From Bacteroidales bacterium (GTDB lineage Bacteria; Bacteroidota; Bacteroidia; Bacteroidales; F082), in the NCBI GenBank assembly GCA_015493525.1, contig WGCY01000053.1, forward strand, positions 124,001 through 188,000: a stretch of 64,000 nt of DNA. The letters are read 5' to 3'. Under the pieces are notes generated by a model. It did not search any database, was not told where the DNA came from, and saw only the letters and a program-made list of their open reading frames with translations. The translations under genes were made by a program, and so were the position numbers. Positions 29,537 to 37,747 of this stretch are shown here, piece by piece. Within the stretch, counting starts at the first letter, position 1. Each line of letters opens with the position of its first letter.

Positions 29537-29562
29537 CGGGCTTTAAAAAAATTATTTTAAGC

Positions 29563-30069
29563 ATGAAGATAAAACTTATCAGCAGCGACATTACCAGACT
29601 GCCCGTGGATGCCATTGTCAATGCCGCTAACCGTACTTTGCTGGGCGGTGGTGGTGTGGATGGGGCCATCCATCGTGCTGCAGGCCGCGGGTTGCTGGAC
29701 GAATGCCGGAAACTAAACGGCTGTGATTCCGGCTCGGCAAAGATTACCCAAGGCCATAACCTACCGGCAAAATATGTTATCCATGCGGTTGGCCCGGTGT
29801 GGCGCGGAGGCAAAAACGGCGAGCCGGAATTGCTCAAAAGCTGCTATGAAACCGCCCTGCAACTTGCTGCCGAACATCATTGTAAAAGCATTGCCTTTCC
29901 CAATATCAGCACGGGTGTTTACCGTTTTCCCAAAGAGGAAGCTGCCGGGATTGCCATCAAAGCCGTCCGCAATTTCCTGTCGGAAAATGAATTACCGGAA
30001 GAGGTTATCTTTGATTGCTTCGACAAGGAAAATTATGCCATTTATGAACGCCTGCTGAAAGCTGAATAA
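29563..30069 (+). CDS. Macro domain protein, O-acetyl-ADP-ribose deacetylase-like
   Basis: 168 residues from the ATG at 29563; upstream open frame to 29422 overlaps DUF2061 in another frame and is rejected. A single macro domain: [33 protein letters not shown] (catalytic loop), [17 protein letters not shown] (ribose/phosphate loop). Closest in pattern to YmdB/MacroD-type ADP-ribosyl hydrolases, which remove ADP-ribose from acetyl or acidic groups. No ADP-ribosyltransferase is seen nearby. Last gene of the cluster starting at 26780. Confidence 0.88.
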   Translation: MKIKLISSDITRLPVDAIVNAANRTLLGGGGVDGAIHRAAGRGLLDECRKLNGCDSGSAKITQGHNLPAKYVIHAVGPVWRGGKNGEPELLKSCYETALQLAAEHHCKSIAFPNISTGVYRFPKEEAAGIAIKAVRNFLSENELPEEVIFDCFDKENYAIYERLLKAE

Positions 30070-30095
30070 GAAAACCACGAAAAGCACACAATACC

Positions 30096-30143
30096 GGTCG
30101 GGATTTGAAATCTGCCGTAGCATTCGGATTGCAAATCCGAATG
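30096..30143. repeat. REP-like double hairpin
   Basis: A perfect 10-bp inverted repeat CATTCGGATT (30121-30130) / AATCCGAATG (30134-30143) with loop GCA follows a decayed one, GGTCGGGATTTGAAATC near 30096-30112. Similar paired GATTTGCAAATCC hairpins are, from memory, dispersed repeats in Bacteroidota. No transposase is nearby. It also could end transcription after the macro-domain gene. The rest of the 140-bp gap shows nothing else. Confidence 0.6.
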
Positions 30144-30209
30144 AGCGTATGGGGACACAAAAAAGTTTTGCAGGCTTTCCGTATGTAATTCTTATCAGAA
30201 CTCAGGTTA

Positions 30210-30896
30210 TTACAAACACGCTTTATCTGCCAGATATTCGGGGAAAGAAAAAAGTTGCGCTGAGAACTTTTCTCTGAGCAGATGCCGGGCAAGGTCAAAA
30301 ACAGGAACCCGCGAATGTTCGATAATATGGGAATCTGCCGTGCAAATCACGCCTTTATCCCTGTTTATTAACGCATCGTCAGGCGAAAAAACCGTTTCGG
30401 CATCTCCTGCTATCTCTTTCTCTTTCATCTTTTCCCGTACCATCTCACACATTTTGCCGCTGTGACTAATGGGACTGTCAAAATAAAACTGAACCGAACC
30501 AACCTTTTTTTCTTTTAAAAAATCCAGTATCACATCCACTGCCCTTTCCAGCACTTCCCATTTCAGCTTTTTGCGATGTAATTCCGACACATCGCGCAGA
30601 TAACCATCCATACCCACAAATACCGGGTTCCCGTTCAAATAGCTCCCCACCGTACGGCAGACGTTAAAACCATCCAACGTTACCCTGGCAAAAGCGGGAA
30701 TACGTGGGATAAACTTTTGCTGACGAGCTTCCACCTGCTGCTTTTTGGCCAACCCACGGTAAAGCATTACCCTTTCGTGAGAACGTAGCATATATCGGTC
30801 GCCCACCATCTTCAGCATGGATTTCTGTGGATAGTCGTGTTCCAGCAGAAAACAATAATCACACACAGCCTGAAAAAATCCTCTTGAAAACTCCAT
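30210..30896 (-). CDS. DUF434 domain protein with PIN-like C-terminal half
   Basis: 228 residues from the ATG at 30896; the frame is open 18 codons further into the aroQ start but that would overlap the divergent gene. The N-terminal part (about 1-80, FCQAVCDYCFLLEHDYP-type) matches my memory of DUF434, with RHK-rich KKQQVEARQQ. The C-terminal half has RVTLDGFNVCRTVGSYLNG and DDALINRDKGVICTADSHII, acidic residues arranged as in PIN-like nucleases. Function unknown; a nuclease role is inference. It is divergent from aroQ over a 47-bp gap. Confidence 0.7.
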   Translation of the reverse strand: MEFSRGFFQAVCDYCFLLEHDYPQKSMLKMVGDRYMLRSHERVMLYRGLAKKQQVEARQQKFIPRIPAFARVTLDGFNVCRTVGSYLNGNPVFVGMDGYLRDVSELHRKKLKWEVLERAVDVILDFLKEKKVGSVQFYFDSPISHSGKMCEMVREKMKEKEIAGDAETVFSPDDALINRDKGVICTADSHIIEHSRVPVFDLARHLLREKFSAQLFSFPEYLADKACL

Positions 30897-30913
30897 GGGT
30901 ATAAGGCTTTTTC

Positions 30914-30930
30914 TATTTTTGTAAAAATAA
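30914..30930. promoter_or_regulatory. Overlapping divergent -7 elements between DUF434 gene and aroQ
   Basis: TATTTTTG on plus (30914-30921) matches TAnnTTTG for aroQ, 22 nt before its ATG. It runs into GTAAAAATA, so the complement strand reads TATTTTTA, one base off the same element for the DUF434 gene. The sequence is a near-palindrome. Confidence 0.5.
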
Positions 30931-30943
30931 CAAGAAACAAAAC

Positions 30944-31378
30944 ATGCCAAACCGGAAAATAAGCATCATAAACGGGCCCAATTTGAATTTACTGGGGACA
31001 CGGGAACCGAATATCTACGGAAACCAGAACTTTGAAAAACAATTGACTGTTTTTACAAAGGAGTTTCCGGAGCTGGAAATCGATTATTTTCAGTCGAATG
31101 TGGAAGGAGAACTCATCAACAGCCTGCATGAAGCTGCCCGCGAAAAAGAGGGTGTTATCCTGAATGCCGGTGCTTACACCCACACTTCCATTGCGTTGGG
31201 CGATGCCATTAAAGCCATTGATATACCAGTGATTGAGGTACACATCAGCAACATCTTCTCCCGCGAAGATTACCGGCATGTTTCTTACATCGCCCCCCAT
31301 TGCAGGGGCTCCATTATTGGTTTTGGCATGGATTCGTACCGGCTGGCACTGAAATATTTTGCGGAGTTGAAGAAGTAG
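30944..31378 (+). CDS. aroQ: Type II 3-dehydroquinate dehydratase
   Basis: Shikimate-pathway enzyme converting 3-dehydroquinate to 3-dehydroshikimate. 144 residues, dodecameric flavodoxin-like family. NGPNLNLLGTREPNIYG near residue 11 holds the catalytic Arg and Tyr; LNAGAYTHTSIAL is the substrate-anchoring loop; IEVHISNIFSRE holds the catalytic His. Complete and normal length. Transcribed divergently from the DUF434 gene. Confidence 0.95.
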   Translation: MPNRKISIINGPNLNLLGTREPNIYGNQNFEKQLTVFTKEFPELEIDYFQSNVEGELINSLHEAAREKEGVILNAGAYTHTSIALGDAIKAIDIPVIEVHISNIFSREDYRHVSYIAPHCRGSIIGFGMDSYRLALKYFAELKK

Positions 31379-31432
31379 AAACAGCCTGCCGTAGTGAATT
31401 TTATCCTTTATCCAAAAACATTTTCTTTAAAA

Positions 31433-33538
31433 ATGAAGTCATTTCTTTTAAGTACGGCTTTTTTTTTGCTGGCCGTCATGTCTCTTTCGGCACAAAATAA
31501 CATAAAAATTGTTGCCCCGCCCAAAGTGGTTACAGACACTTTTTTTAATAAATACCGCATCAAGGATCCTTACCGCTGGCTCGAAAACCTGAACAGTCCA
31601 CAAACACAGGAGTGGGTTAAAGAGGAGAACAAGTTGTCGAAAACGGTGCTGGCAAAAGCTTCGTACCATACCAACTTTTATCATGATCTTGAAAAGTACA
31701 GCCTGAGCCGGTACCGGACACCTGAAAAACTGGGCAAATACTATTTTTCTTACCTCTATTATGACAATACCACCGTGCCGGCACTTTTTTACAGAAGAAG
31801 CATGCAGGGGCGGCCTATGCTGCTGGTTGACCCGACCACACTCACAACAAAAAACAGCGACATTGTCATGTTGCAAGACTACTCCGTGTCGAAAGATTCA
31901 AAATACCTTGCCTACTTATACAACATTAACGGCAGCGACTGGCGGAAAATAGGTGTGGTAGACCTGGAAACCGGAAAAGAAACCTCCGACCATTTAACGG
32001 GCATCAAATTTTCAGGGTTGGTATGGCGTGGGCACGGTTTTTATTATTCCGTTTTTTCCCAAAACGGTAAGTTCGGGACCACCGTCGATGAGAAAGTGTA
32101 TTACCACCGGCTTGGAACACCGCAAAATGACGACAAACTGATCTTCAAAAGAAAAAATACAGAAACCACTTGCCGCTATTTAATGACTTCCAACGAAAGG
32201 TTTCTGGTGATAGAAGAAGAGAACCGGGCTAAAGCAAAAGAAAATATATACTATATTGATTATCAGGACAAACAGCCACATATCATGCCGCTGGTAACCC
32301 ATGTTCCCAATGCCTTTAGCATTTTAGATTATCACGATGGGAAATTTATTGCCCGTTCTTTTTTTCATGCCAACAACGGTTGTATTGTAGCCATTGATCC
32401 GGCGCATCCGTACAAGTTGCAAACCCTTGTGCCCGCGTACTCCGAGGCACTTTTGCTAAGGGTGGAAACTTTTGCCGACAGGCTGGTTGCCGTTTACCAA
32501 TCGAACCAGCATCCCATTCTAACCGTGTATAATTATTCCGGGAAACTCCTGTACACCATGAAGTTCCCTGTGGCAAGCACACTAAGTGGTTTTTATGGTG
32601 GTTATTATGACCCGGAAATTATCTTTTACTTTACTTCCTATACAGTTCCCCCGGTAGTTTACCGGTTTAATCTGCACAGCTTTAAGATGGAGCTGACAGA
32701 TCGTACCGAAGTACATTTTAATTTTAAAGATATTGTGTACCGGGAGGTTGAATATCCTTCCAAAGACAGCGTAATGGTGCCTATGATACTGATTTATGAA
32801 AAAGGATTAAAACGGAACGGCGACAATCCGGCAATTTTAAAGGCATACGGGGGATTTGGCATCGTCTCAAGCGGGCATTTCAATCCGGGCATCGTAAACT
32901 TTATTCATCACGGAGGCCTGTTTGCCTTTGCCAACATACGGGGCGGAGGCGATAAAGGAAGTGCCTGGGCTGCAGCCGGAAAAGGGATTCATAAACAAAA
33001 TTCGTTTGATGATTTTATCGCTGCAGCCGAATATCTGATAAAAGAAGGTTATACCCGTAAAGAGAAACTGGGCACCACGGGTGCTTCCAACGGAGGGCTT
33101 GTGGTAGCGGCTTGCGCCATACAAAGACCGGATTTGTTCAAAGTGGTGGTTCCCGAAGCTGCCCCCCTTGATATGCTGCGTTTTGAAAAGTTTACGGCAG
33201 GCCACTGGTGGACCCGTGAATACGGTTCTGCTGCCGACAGTACCGGATTTAAAAACCTGCTGCAATATTCGCCCTATCAAAACATTAAAGATTCGGTAAA
33301 CTATCCGGTAATGCTTGTTCTTACTGCGGACAACGACGACCGGGTTCCGCCGTTTAATTCCTATAAATTTGTGGCCCGGTTGCAAAACCGCCCGGCACAA
33401 AAAAATCTGATTTTGCTTAAATCGAAACATAATGCCGGTCATTATCACGGTTCAACATGGAATTTAACACTACGGGAAACAGCCGATATTTATGGTTTTA
33501 TCTTGTATGAACTGACAAAAAAACAGAAAGCAAAATAA
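31433..33538 (+). CDS. Exported prolyl oligopeptidase (S9A)
   Basis: 701 residues from the ATG at 31433, which gives the signal peptide MKSFLLSTAFFLLAVMSLSA; an upstream GTG at 31394 only adds a non-signal stretch. Beta-propeller domain (about 70-420), alpha/beta-hydrolase domain with catalytic Ser in GTTGASNGGLVVAA, Asp in TADNDDRVPP and His in HNAGHYHGS. DPYRWLENLNSPQTQEWV is the N-terminal S9A signature. Cleaves short proline-containing peptides, here in the periplasm. Monocistronic, 54 bp after aroQ. Confidence 0.92.
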   Translation: MKSFLLSTAFFLLAVMSLSAQNNIKIVAPPKVVTDTFFNKYRIKDPYRWLENLNSPQTQEWVKEENKLSKTVLAKASYHTNFYHDLEKYSLSRYRTPEKLGKYYFSYLYYDNTTVPALFYRRSMQGRPMLLVDPTTLTTKNSDIVMLQDYSVSKDSKYLAYLYNINGSDWRKIGVVDLETGKETSDHLTGIKFSGLVWRGHGFYYSVFSQNGKFGTTVDEKVYYHRLGTPQNDDKLIFKRKNTETTCRYLMTSNERFLVIEEENRAKAKENIYYIDYQDKQPHIMPLVTHVPNAFSILDYHDGKFIARSFFHANNGCIVAIDPAHPYKLQTLVPAYSEALLLRVETFADRLVAVYQSNQHPILTVYNYSGKLLYTMKFPVASTLSGFYGGYYDPEIIFYFTSYTVPPVVYRFNLHSFKMELTDRTEVHFNFKDIVYREVEYPSKDSVMVPMILIYEKGLKRNGDNPAILKAYGGFGIVSSGHFNPGIVNFIHHGGLFAFANIRGGGDKGSAWAAAGKGIHKQNSFDDFIAAAEYLIKEGYTRKEKLGTTGASNGGLVVAACAIQRPDLFKVVVPEAAPLDMLRFEKFTAGHWWTREYGSAADSTGFKNLLQYSPYQNIKDSVNYPVMLVLTADNDDRVPPFNSYKFVARLQNRPAQKNLILLKSKHNAGHYHGSTWNLTLRETADIYGFILYELTKKQKAK

Positions 33539-33579
33539 TTCCCGCCAGATATCATTTAATATCCTGAATTGAGTCCGGG

Positions 33580-34596
33580 TCATGAAAACTTCTCAGGAAG
33601 TAAGCTGGAGAAGACTTTTATTTTTTTTATGAAAAAAGCAATGATTAAACTTCCCTGATATATACCGGAAACCGTATTTTGCCGTAGGGCAGCGCGTTTC
33701 TTTTTCAATATTTTCAGGTGCCCGTAAAAATAGAAATGTGCCCGAATGATGGCCATCATATCTTTGAAATGCCCCTGTAACAGAAACTTTAAACCGGCCA
33801 GTCCATCGAGGAACAACCGGGCAACCAGCACTTTCCACAATCTATCGTCCGGCAGGTTTTTATACAACAGCATAAAATTGTTCCGAAAGTTCAGATAAGT
33901 CTTCTGCGGCGAGTTTTTGGGAAGCGTCCCCCCTCCCACATGGTACACCATCGAGGCAGGCTGTACCATAACTTTATAGCCACTGTTTTTGGCACGCCAG
34001 CAGAAATCGATCTCTTCCATGTGCGCAAAGAAATCTTCATCCAGCCCGCCCAGCCGATGGTAAACATCGGCGCGTACAAACATACAGGCACCGGTAGCCC
34101 AGAAGACTTCCCGCACATCGTCATACTGGCCCTCATCTTTTTCTAGCTCATCAAAGATACGTCCCCGGCAAAAGGGATAGCCCAGTTTATCCATAAAGCC
34201 ACCGGAAGCCCCGGCGTATTCAAAATAGTCCTTTTGAAAAACCGATCTTATTTTCGGCTGGCAGGCAGCTATTTGTTTGTCCGTTTTCATTAGCTCCAGC
34301 ACCGGAGAAAGCCAGTTTGGCGTAACTTCAATATCGGAATTCAGCAAAACATAAAATTCCGTTTTTATCTGCGAAAGTGCCCAATTGTAGCCACCGGCAA
34401 AGCCCCTGTTTTTGTTGCTTTTCAATAAACGGACCTGCGGGTAGTGCCGTTCCATAAAATCAACGGAGCCGTCTGATGAGGCATTGTCGGCTACCACTAT
34501 TTCCGCCCCCCCACTGTATTTTATAACGGCAGGAAGATATTTCTCAAGGAAAGTTTTTCCATTGAAATTTAAAATAACAACAGCTGTTTCAGACAT
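33580..34596 (-). CDS. Glycosyltransferase family 2
   Basis: 338 residues. N-terminal GT-A fold: VVILNFNGKTFLEKYL, VVADNASSDGSVDFM, LLNSDIEVTPNWL (DxD-type site), then WATGACMFVRADVYHRLGG and FAHMEEIDFCWRAKNSGYK (acceptor-side block). The C-terminal 90 residues are basic and hydrophobic, suggesting membrane association. Typical of rhamnosyl/glycosyl transferases of surface polysaccharide synthesis, but no other glycan genes are adjacent, so donor and acceptor are unknown. Confidence 0.87.
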   Translation of the reverse strand: MSETAVVILNFNGKTFLEKYLPAVIKYSGGAEIVVADNASSDGSVDFMERHYPQVRLLKSNKNRGFAGGYNWALSQIKTEFYVLLNSDIEVTPNWLSPVLELMKTDKQIAACQPKIRSVFQKDYFEYAGASGGFMDKLGYPFCRGRIFDELEKDEGQYDDVREVFWATGACMFVRADVYHRLGGLDEDFFAHMEEIDFCWRAKNSGYKVMVQPASMVYHVGGGTLPKNSPQKTYLNFRNNFMLLYKNLPDDRLWKVLVARLFLDGLAGLKFLLQGHFKDMMAIIRAHFYFYGHLKILKKKRAALRQNTVSGIYQGSLIIAFFIKKIKVFSSLLPEKFS

Positions 34597-34682
34597 AAAA
34601 GTAGCATTGTGCTTTGCAAAAATAAACTTATTCCGCTATTATTTTGCAGCAGCTATCCGGATGAATAATTTCCCTTGCCATT

Positions 34683-34711
34683 TTTGAAAATGGAAAAAAA
34701 GTGTAAATTTG
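34683..34711 (+). promoter_or_regulatory. tRNA-Ser promoter
   Basis: TTTG at 34683-34686, 17-nt spacer, TAAATTTG at 34704-34711, ending 10 nt before the tRNA. One of the best matches to the Bacteroidota consensus in the window. Confidence 0.8.
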
Positions 34712-34721
34712 CGGCCTCAAA

Positions 34722-34806
34722 GGAGAGTTGGCAGAGTGGTCGAATGCGGCGGTCTTGAAAACCGTTGACCTTCACGGGTCCGGGGGTTCGAATCCCTCAC
34801 TCTCCG
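34722..34806 (+). tRNA. tRNA-Ser(UGA)
   Basis: 85-nt type II tRNA. The 7-bp acceptor stem GGAGAGT (34722-34728) pairs with ACTCTCC (34799-34805), discriminator G. The anticodon loop CTTGAAA gives anticodon TGA; a long variable arm follows (TTGACCTTCACGGGTC region), then the T-arm GGGGGTTCGAATCCC. CCA is not encoded (GCAAA follows). It has a promoter upstream and a terminator downstream. Its 3' end is repeated at 36410, bounding a small islet. Confidence 0.97.
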
Positions 34807-34813
34807 CAAAGCA

Positions 34814-34841
34814 AAAAGCCGGCCTTTTCAGACCGGCTTTT
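34814..34841. terminator. tRNA-Ser terminator (inner repeat copy)
   Basis: AAAAGCCGG (34814-34822) pairs with CCGGCTTTT (34833-34841); downstream T-run. Near-identical to the hairpin at 36426-36453. Confidence 0.82.
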
Positions 34842-34926
34842 GTGCTTGTCATCCCCTTTGCAGTTTCCTTTTGTTTTTCGCTCCACCTGGAGAAAGGATG
34901 GTCAGAGAGGTTGAGGAGCATAGTTT

Positions 34927-36246
34927 TTAATTCTTATCCATGTTTGAAAGAAAAAATTTCCAGTAGGGTACTACTTTTATCTCAAATTTTTCCTGATGAA
35001 TAACGGTATCCAAATCATTATTAATAATGTAAAGATTTTTACAGGAAAGTTTTCGTGCAGCTTCAGCTAAGCCGTCCACTTCCCTTTTCAAGGTTTCGCC
35101 AGAGGTAATGTCCCAGGAAACCTGGACAAGCATGTGGGGTTTCTGGCGGTCGGTAACAACAAAATCACATTCTTTACGCCCTTTGTAATAATTCAGTCCC
35201 CTTTGGAACGGTACTTTTTGCCTCAGGAACAAAAAAGTACTATTTTCCAATAGTTTGCCATATTCGTTGGTGTTGGCATAGCTGATGGCATTCACCAGCC
35301 CGTTATCGATAAAATAGAATTTACTGTTCGTCAACAGCTCGGCCTTTAACACCGAATTTTCAAAACGTTTCAGCCGGAAAGAGAAGTAAACCGCATCCAG
35401 GTAACCGGCCAGCTGATAAAGCAGGTTTTTATCAGTTTTTAGCCCCGCCGAACGGATTTCATTGTAGATTTTATTGATGGCAGTTGGTTTTGATAAATTA
35501 TTGATTAACCGGGCAACAAAATATTTCAGCACCGCAATATTGCTTATGTTGTACCTTTCAACAATGTCCCTGAACAAAAGGACGTGATAATATTCCTGCA
35601 GGATCATGTCGGGATTTACATTTTTTGAAAGGGCGATTTCGGGGAACCCTCCGCCCACAAGAAAAGAAGTGGCCGCATTAATAATTTTTGCCCGGTTGGC
35701 AGAGGAATAAATATCTGATTTATCCATCTTTTTAAAGGTACAGAATTCCGGGAAGGAAAGCGGGAATACCTCAAACTGTATTGTACGCCCCCTTAATGCG
35801 CTGGCAATATCCGATGCAAGCATATTGGAGTTTGACCCTGAAAGGAAGATGTTTTTTGTTTCGGTATCATAAATACGGCGTACAAATTTTTCCCAGTTAA
35901 CGGCATTCTGAATTTCATCAAAAAAGAGATACACATCCCTGAGATCCGTATCCGGAAAAAGTTCGCGATAGGCCTGTATGATTAAATCCAGTTCATCAGG
36001 TTTAAAATTAATCCGTTCATCATCAAAGGATAAAAAGAGAATGCGCTTTTTGCTTACACCGCTTTTTACAATTTTGTTGATAGTCTGGTACAATAAATAG
36101 GTTTTCCCCGAACGCCTTACACCTGTTACAGTAATAATCTTTCCCGAACCTGCAGGAAGCGAAAGTTCCCTTTCAACCAGTTTAACAGGCAACATATTTT
36201 GAAAATCGAGGATTTTCGTTTTCAATATTTCTTTCCGTTTTTCCAT
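34927..36246 (-). CDS. AAA ATPase with DUF4143 C-terminal domain
   Basis: 439 residues. N-terminal P-loop ITVTGVRRSGKTYLLYQ near residue 40, Walker B YLFFDEIQN, sensor FLSGSNSNML; the C-terminal half is DUF4143 with a restriction-endonuclease-like block (YYKGRKECDFVVTDR, then MLVQVSWD). This family is common and often sporadically distributed in Bacteroidota; its role is unknown, with DNA transactions or toxin-like functions suggested only by the fold. It is the only gene of the tRNA-Ser islet. A minus-strand TATATTTG (plus 36280-36287) is a candidate promoter. Confidence 0.83.
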   Translation of the reverse strand: MEKRKEILKTKILDFQNMLPVKLVERELSLPAGSGKIITVTGVRRSGKTYLLYQTINKIVKSGVSKKRILFLSFDDERINFKPDELDLIIQAYRELFPDTDLRDVYLFFDEIQNAVNWEKFVRRIYDTETKNIFLSGSNSNMLASDIASALRGRTIQFEVFPLSFPEFCTFKKMDKSDIYSSANRAKIINAATSFLVGGGFPEIALSKNVNPDMILQEYYHVLLFRDIVERYNISNIAVLKYFVARLINNLSKPTAINKIYNEIRSAGLKTDKNLLYQLAGYLDAVYFSFRLKRFENSVLKAELLTNSKFYFIDNGLVNAISYANTNEYGKLLENSTFLFLRQKVPFQRGLNYYKGRKECDFVVTDRQKPHMLVQVSWDITSGETLKREVDGLAEAARKLSCKNLYIINNDLDTVIHQEKFEIKVVPYWKFFLSNMDKN

Positions 36247-36425
36247 ACGTTTTCAATTTAAAATTTCCGTAAAATCATACAAATATACAATATTTTATCT
36301 TTGAAAACATACAAAAGGGAAGGTTTTTATGATGGGATCTTTTCAATTGTCTGGTTTTAGTTTTACCATTATTAAAAATATTCACATATCTCCCCAAAAC
36401 GGGATCATTACTCTCCGCAAAATAC

Positions 36426-36453
36426 AAAAGCCGGCCTTTTCAGGCCGGCTTTT
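36426..36453. terminator. amtB terminator (outer repeat copy)
   Basis: AAAAGCCGGCC (36426-36436) pairs perfectly with GGCCGGCTTTT (36443-36453), loop TTTTCA. On the minus strand it lies 28 bp after the amtB stop with a following T-rich stretch. Confidence 0.8.
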
Positions 36454-36480
36454 GTGTTCGTTCTACGAATTTTCCTTTTC

Positions 36481-37704
36481 TTAAAGTGCGCCTTCGTCGT
36501 ACGCCCTTTCACCCAATTCACCGGCATCCAGTCCAAGTACTTCCACCTCAGGATCTACTTTTACCGGAGTAATATAGTTGATAAGTTTCAACATTATCAA
36601 GGTAAAAACAAAAGCATAAGCAGCAGCAAGTACAACGGCAACAAGCTCTTTCATAAAGAAAGCTCCGCCCCCGAAGAAGAGGCCATTGGCCCCGTTTGCA
36701 TTAACGGCCGTAGAGGCAAATACACCGAGCAGGATAGTTCCGAGAACACCGCCCATACCGTGAACGCCCCAAACATCCAATGCATCATCCCAGCCAAGAC
36801 GATTTTTCAACTGTACAGACAAATAACAAATGGCACCTGCCGAGATACCAATAACAATGGCTGCCCACAAAGGGACATAACCTGCTGCCGGGGTAATGGT
36901 AGCCAGTCCGGCAACAGCACCCGTCAAAAGGCCGAGAAATTTCGGCTTTTTCTCACGGCTCCATTCAATAATAAGCCAGGTAATGGCTGCAAAAGAAGCA
37001 GCCACATCAGTATTCAAAAAAGCCAATGTAGTTACTGAATCAACTTTCAATTCACTTCCGGCATTAAAACCATACCATCCAAACCAGAGCAAGCCGGTAC
37101 CAATGGCTACCAGCGGAATACTGTTGGGAATCGACTTTGTATCAATACGTTTACCAACATAGATTACGGAAGCCAGGGCCGCAAAACCCGCAATGGCATG
37201 AACCACAATGCCACCGGCAAAATCAAGAACACCCCAGGTAGCCAGTAATCCGCCACCCCAAACCATGTGAACAAAAGGATAGTAAACAAAGATCTGCCAA
37301 AAAACGAGGAAAATCAAGTACCCTTTAAAGGTAATCCGATTAATGAATGCACCAGTAATCAGTGTCGGTGTAATAATGGCGAACATCATCTGGTAAGCGA
37401 CAAAAATGAATGTCGGATACTGATTTCCGCCACCGGAAAACATCTGATTAAAAGGAATATCTTTCAGAAAAGCAGCATCAAAGTTACCAATAATGGCTCC
37501 ATGACCACCACTGAAGCATAAGGAATATCCAAAAGAAATCCATAAAATTGTTGTAAGACCTAACGAAACAAAGGTTTGGATCATAATTCCGAGAATGTTT
37601 CGCTTACCGGCCATGCCTCCATAAAAGAAAGCCAGGCCCGGCGTCATTAACATAACAAGACTTGTCGATAAAATCATAAAAGTCGTTGTACCTGTATCAA
37701 TCAT
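36481..37704 (-). CDS. amtB: Ammonium transporter
   Basis: 407 residues, about 11 transmembrane segments, inner-membrane ammonia/ammonium channel. The twin pore histidines are visible: FAGGIVVHAIAGFAAL (first) and DVWGVHGMGGVLGT (second). TPGLAFFYGGMAGKRN is the N-terminal family signature. The C-terminal tail ends GLDAGELGERAYDEGAL, the region bound by PII proteins, though no glnB gene is adjacent. It lies 43 bp downstream of a TorF-like porin gene on the same strand, probably one unit, and is expected to respond to nitrogen supply. Confidence 0.95.
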   Translation of the reverse strand: MIDTGTTTFMILSTSLVMLMTPGLAFFYGGMAGKRNILGIMIQTFVSLGLTTILWISFGYSLCFSGGHGAIIGNFDAAFLKDIPFNQMFSGGGNQYPTFIFVAYQMMFAIITPTLITGAFINRITFKGYLIFLVFWQIFVYYPFVHMVWGGGLLATWGVLDFAGGIVVHAIAGFAALASVIYVGKRIDTKSIPNSIPLVAIGTGLLWFGWYGFNAGSELKVDSVTTLAFLNTDVAASFAAITWLIIEWSREKKPKFLGLLTGAVAGLATITPAAGYVPLWAAIVIGISAGAICYLSVQLKNRLGWDDALDVWGVHGMGGVLGTILLGVFASTAVNANGANGLFFGGGAFFMKELVAVVLAAAYAFVFTLIMLKLINYITPVKVDPEVEVLGLDAGELGERAYDEGAL

Positions 37705-37747
37705 GACAAAAAGTTTAAGTGAATAATAATTTTATATACTAAATATG

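Larger units (their letters stand above)
34799..36453. mobile_element. Putative genomic islet at tRNA-Ser 3' end bounded by direct repeats
   Basis: ACTCTCCGCAAA (3' strand of the tRNA acceptor stem and following bases) occurs at 34799-34810 and again at 36410-36421. In both copies it is followed within 3-4 bases by the hairpin AAAAGCCGGCC-TTTTCA-G(A/G)CCGGCTTTTGTG, giving a direct repeat of about 45-47 nt. Between them lies one gene, an AAA/DUF4143 ATPase on the opposite strand. This is the layout left by integration into a tRNA 3' end, though no integrase is inside. The outer copy now sits beside amtB and can act as its terminator, which suggests that tRNA-Ser, terminator and amtB were once contiguous. 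Confidence 0.6.

Noticed and set aside
29422-29562. Longer start for the macro-domain protein
   Set aside because: It overlaps DUF2061, and the domain begins right after the ATG at 29563.
34728-35003. 91-residue frame over tRNA-Ser
   Set aside because: It runs through the tRNA and its terminator; composition is not protein-like.
36247-36409. Second, decayed tRNA-Ser upstream of the outer repeat copy
   Set aside because: Only the acceptor 3' strand is repeated; no T-arm, anticodon arm or variable arm remnants are seen before 36410.
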